DNA of 59,317 bases from Candidatus Acetothermia bacterium (lineage in GTDB: Bacteria; Bipolaricaulota; Bipolaricaulia; Bipolaricaulales; Bipolaricaulaceae). Position numbers and translations under genes: made by a program. The DNA is taken from positions 1-59,317 of the forward strand of contig PXEP01000024.1 in NCBI GenBank assembly GCA_003566155.1, written 5' to 3'. The notes under the pieces were generated by a model that saw nothing but the letters and a program-made list of their open reading frames with translations, did no database searches and was not told the origin of the DNA. Shown one piece after another: positions 57,049-59,317 of this stretch (its first letter is position 1; each line of letters begins with the position of its first letter).

Positions 57049-57170
57049 CTTCATCTCCTTCACCGAACCTGTGTCCGCCCAGATGTCCCTGTGGGCCGCC
57101 CACTGTCAAGTCTTGCAAGCACATGGTACGACCACGCTTGCCCTACGGTCCACTCGGTGTTCGATCGTGC

Positions 57171-59317
57171 TCAGCCTTCCTCTCTGCCGTCAGATACGTG
57201 GGGCGTTGATTCCATCAGCCCCTCGAACAACACGGCCAGCTCGACCGCCCGATGTAGCGTCCGCCGCCCGGCAAATGGTTCCAAAAGTCGGACACGCACC
57301 GGAGTCAGGTCATGCCGCAATTCGGCGGACAGCGCCGGATCGGTGTACAGCCAACGATCCTCCCGTCGCTCGAGCTGACATTCCTCCCCTCCCGATCGAA
57401 GCCGGAGCACCGTGCCGGACATGTGAACGGCATTGTCGTCCTGCATTCGGAATTGCACCTTGTCGTAGAATAACCGTGGCTTGTCCATGTACGGACGCCC
57501 TTGGTGTACACAGAAAGTGGCGCAGGTTCCGCATTCATTGCATAGCTCATGCAGGTGCAGGATTTGTCTTCTCTGGGAGATACGCACCGTCTCCGTGTCC
57601 ACTTCTCGGAGCACGTCTCCTTCGCAGCTGAACACTGGAAGCTCTGAGGTGCGCGGCGTAATGAAGTACACGATGTTCGCGCGGTTGGGACACACTTCGA
57701 CGCACTTATCACACAGATAAGAGCACTGGAGACAGCGGTCGGCTTCGCTCCGGGCTTGGTCGATGGGAAGGGTCTGTTCCACGCAGGCAAACGCCCGGCG
57801 CTGCGCAGGTGGTAGGTGCTGCGGACTCTGGGGGGGTTGTCGCCTGGTACGGGAAACCTTGATCGCGGTGACCTCCTCCTGCGTCAACACGGGGAACTGC
57901 GCCGGAGGGGGGGTAAAGGGAACACCCCAGGTTCGGCACATCGATTCGGCGCCCCGTCGCCCGTCGCTGCAAGCCTCCACAATGGTTGCCGGACCACGGG
58001 CCAAGTCCCCTCCTGCGTACACGCTGCAGCCGACCCTGCCCGATTCTGGTTTCACCGATAACCTTTCGTCCGAGGTGAGGGTAACGTCCTGCCCGCTAGG
58101 GAACTGCACAGCCGGTCGTTGCCCCACGGCGAAGATCACCGAATCGGCTGGCAGGGTATGCTCACTTCCCGGCAAGGGACGCGGAGATGCCCGCCCGTCC
58201 GGACCCGGCTCGCCCAGCTCATTGTGCACACATTCCAAACCCACAACCCGCCCGTCCCGGGTCGCTACCCGTATCGGAGAGCGTAACGTAAGCAGCTGGT
58301 TTCCCTCGGCCAGCAGAGCCTCTACTTCCTCCTGGTCGGCGGGCATCTCGGCTTCTGTACGGCGGTACACCACCGTCACCGGGCGGCCGATGAGTCGCTG
58401 AGCGGTCCGTGCCGCGTCCATAGCGGTGTTCCCCCCTCCTACGACACACACGTGTGTTCCCAGCTGGGGGTGTTCCCCTTGGGCCACCCGCTCCAGGAGG
58501 TCCAATGCTCCCCAAGACCCGGTCGAGTCCTCTCCCTCGATTTCGGGGAACGCGTCCCGCTGCAGACCGCACGCCAAGAACACTGCATCGTAGCCTTGGG
58601 CCAGAAGCTCCTGGGGGGGAGCGGAGAACTCCTCTCCCAACCGAAACTCCACCCCCAGGTTCTCAATGCGCGCCACATCGCTATCCACCACCTCGCGGGG
58701 CAAGCGGAACTCAGGGGCCACTGCCGGCCAACCCCCCGCCGTGAGCCGTCGTTCGAACAGTGTCACGTGCACCCCGCTCAAGGCGAGGAAATAAGCTGCG
58801 GCCAGTCCGGCCGGCCCTGCGCCGATGATGGCTGCACGCCGGCCAGTTGGTGGTGCGGGGGAGGGGATGTGGGAGGAGCCGTGTTCGACCGCGAAGCGCT
58901 TTAGCGCCCGGATGAGCACGGGTTCATCGTAGCCGATCCGGGTACACCGTGTTTCACACAGTCGATTACAGATATAGCCGGTGATCCCGGGAAGGGGATT
59001 CCGGTGCAGGATGACCTGGAGCGCTTTGTCGTCGTTCCCGCGAGCGATCCACCAGGCGTATTCGGGGACGTCCTGGAAGATGGCGCATCGCTCCACGCAG
59101 GGAGCTGCTATGCAGTCGAAGGCTTCCAATGGCGACGCAACCTTCGGAAGCTCCCCGCCGTAGTAATGGCGGCGGTATCTTCTATCCTGTCGCGCGTGCG
59201 TGGCTTCCCGGGCTAGGTGCGTTCTGCTCTGAGAAGCAAGCTCGGACAACGTGTTCGCCCCGCGCTCGGTCATGTCCTGGGCCAGGTTATCCACCCACTG
59301 CCGGAGCCGCCCGTATC
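57171..59317 (-). CDS. ygfK: YgfK-like FAD/iron-sulfur oxidoreductase, 5' end outside window
   Basis: The frame is open to the window end, so the N-terminus is missing. What remains (over 710 residues) has the GltD-type plan: a cysteine cluster (CVERCAIFQDVPEYAW, YICNRLCETRC), an FAD loop GAGPAGLAAAYFLALSG, an NAD(P)H loop VVGGGNTAMDAARTAQRL, AGGDLARGPATIVEA, then two 4Fe-4S sets (CLQCSYLCDKCVEVCPNRAN and LCNECGTCATFC). This matches YgfK, once called a selenate reductase subunit and now tied by genetics to anaerobic urate/purine breakdown. It heads the hydroxylase-subunit operon, with a 165-base gap to the next gene. Confidence 0.88.
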   Translation of the reverse strand, partial: YGRLRQWVDNLAQDMTERGANTLSELASQSRTHLAREATHARQDRRYRRHYYGGELPKVASPLEAFDCIAAPCVERCAIFQDVPEYAWWIARGNDDKALQVILHRNPLPGITGYICNRLCETRCTRIGYDEPVLIRALKRFAVEHGSSHIPSPAPPTGRRAAIIGAGPAGLAAAYFLALSGVHVTLFERRLTAGGWPAVAPEFRLPREVVDSDVARIENLGVEFRLGEEFSAPPQELLAQGYDAVFLACGLQRDAFPEIEGEDSTGSWGALDLLERVAQGEHPQLGTHVCVVGGGNTAMDAARTAQRLIGRPVTVVYRRTEAEMPADQEEVEALLAEGNQLLTLRSPIRVATRDGRVVGLECVHNELGEPGPDGRASPRPLPGSEHTLPADSVIFAVGQRPAVQFPSGQDVTLTSDERLSVKPESGRVGCSVYAGGDLARGPATIVEACSDGRRGAESMCRTWGVPFTPPPAQFPVLTQEEVTAIKVSRTRRQPPQSPQHLPPAQRRAFACVEQTLPIDQARSEADRCLQCSYLCDKCVEVCPNRANIVYFITPRTSELPVFSCEGDVLREVDTETVRISQRRQILHLHELCNECGTCATFCVHQGRPYMDKPRLFYDKVQFRMQDDNAVHMSGTVLRLRSGGEECQLERREDRWLYTDPALSAELRHDLTPVRVRLLEPFAGRRTLHRAVELAVLFEGLMESTPHVSDGREEG

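Overview
The window reads as a compact, G+C-rich chromosome segment from an anaerobic, diderm-type bacterium that carries the Wood-Ljungdahl (reductive acetyl-CoA) pathway. Genes are packed with many 4-base ATGA overlaps, no stretch of 300 bases lacks a gene, and I see no insertion sequence, prophage or CRISPR array. The mix of Wood-Ljungdahl genes, LolD/LolA-like and MMPL envelope genes and housekeeping genes resembles what is known of Bipolaricaulota (Acetothermia/OP1) and similar uncultured acetogens. That placement is an inference from gene content only; a RecA, MutS or SerS phylogeny would settle it.

Layout. 1-6701 (+): one tightly coupled operon of a RACo-like corrinoid activator (cut by the window edge), [NiFe] hydrogenase small and large subunits, MetV, MetF and formate-THF ligase. 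This is the methyl branch of the pathway with a hydrogenase built into it, and is the most striking part of the window. 6711-9789: an EamA half transporter, an ATP-grasp enzyme and, on the minus strand, a tRNA-Pro/PC4-like/GNAT transcript in which the tRNA CCA end touches the ribosome binding site of the next gene. 10008-15860: WD40 protein, DUF3307 membrane protein, ZIP transporter, small zinc-ribbon protein, TldD, thiamine-binding-like protein, RNase Z. 16131-20730: SerS, a NatAB-like ABC exporter with a beta-helix protein gene between its ATPase and permease, and SmpB.

20941-29067 (+): a nucleoside cluster with a nucleoside phosphorylase, a complete BMP-type nucleoside ABC importer, MtnA, a class II aldolase and S-adenosylhomocysteine hydrolase. 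Together they could import nucleosides and dispose of SAM by-products (SAH, MTA, 5'-deoxyadenosine) through a DHAP-shunt-like route. 29138-34491: recA-recX-ispF facing rseP-tilS-yebC. 34600-39375 (+): Sir2, PncC-like CinA domain, a flippase-like membrane protein, a secreted protein and a LolD/MacB-type ABC pair. 39366-42941: ftsX, ftsE (with unusual motifs) and prmC on the minus strand; a beta-propeller lipoprotein and ispD on the plus strand. 42971-45995: mutS and an HPP protein, divergent.

46034-51277: a DMT transporter divergent from a TetR-MMPL-LolA-like envelope operon, with a strong palindrome over the predicted tetR start site. 51319-59317 (-): a YgfK-like flavoprotein (cut by the edge), a divergent threonine-synthase-like enzyme, the iron-sulfur and FAD subunits of a molybdenum hydroxylase with a MocA-like maturase, then hpt, tsaD and a HEAT-repeat protein. 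The first five resemble the anaerobic purine/selenium-dependent hydroxylase cluster of enterobacteria and clostridia, but the catalytic molybdenum subunit is not in the window.

Several genes (the nucleoside phosphorylase, prmC, mutS, HPP) lack a Shine-Dalgarno sequence and have a -10-like hexamer 6-8 bases before the start codon, suggesting leaderless mRNAs.
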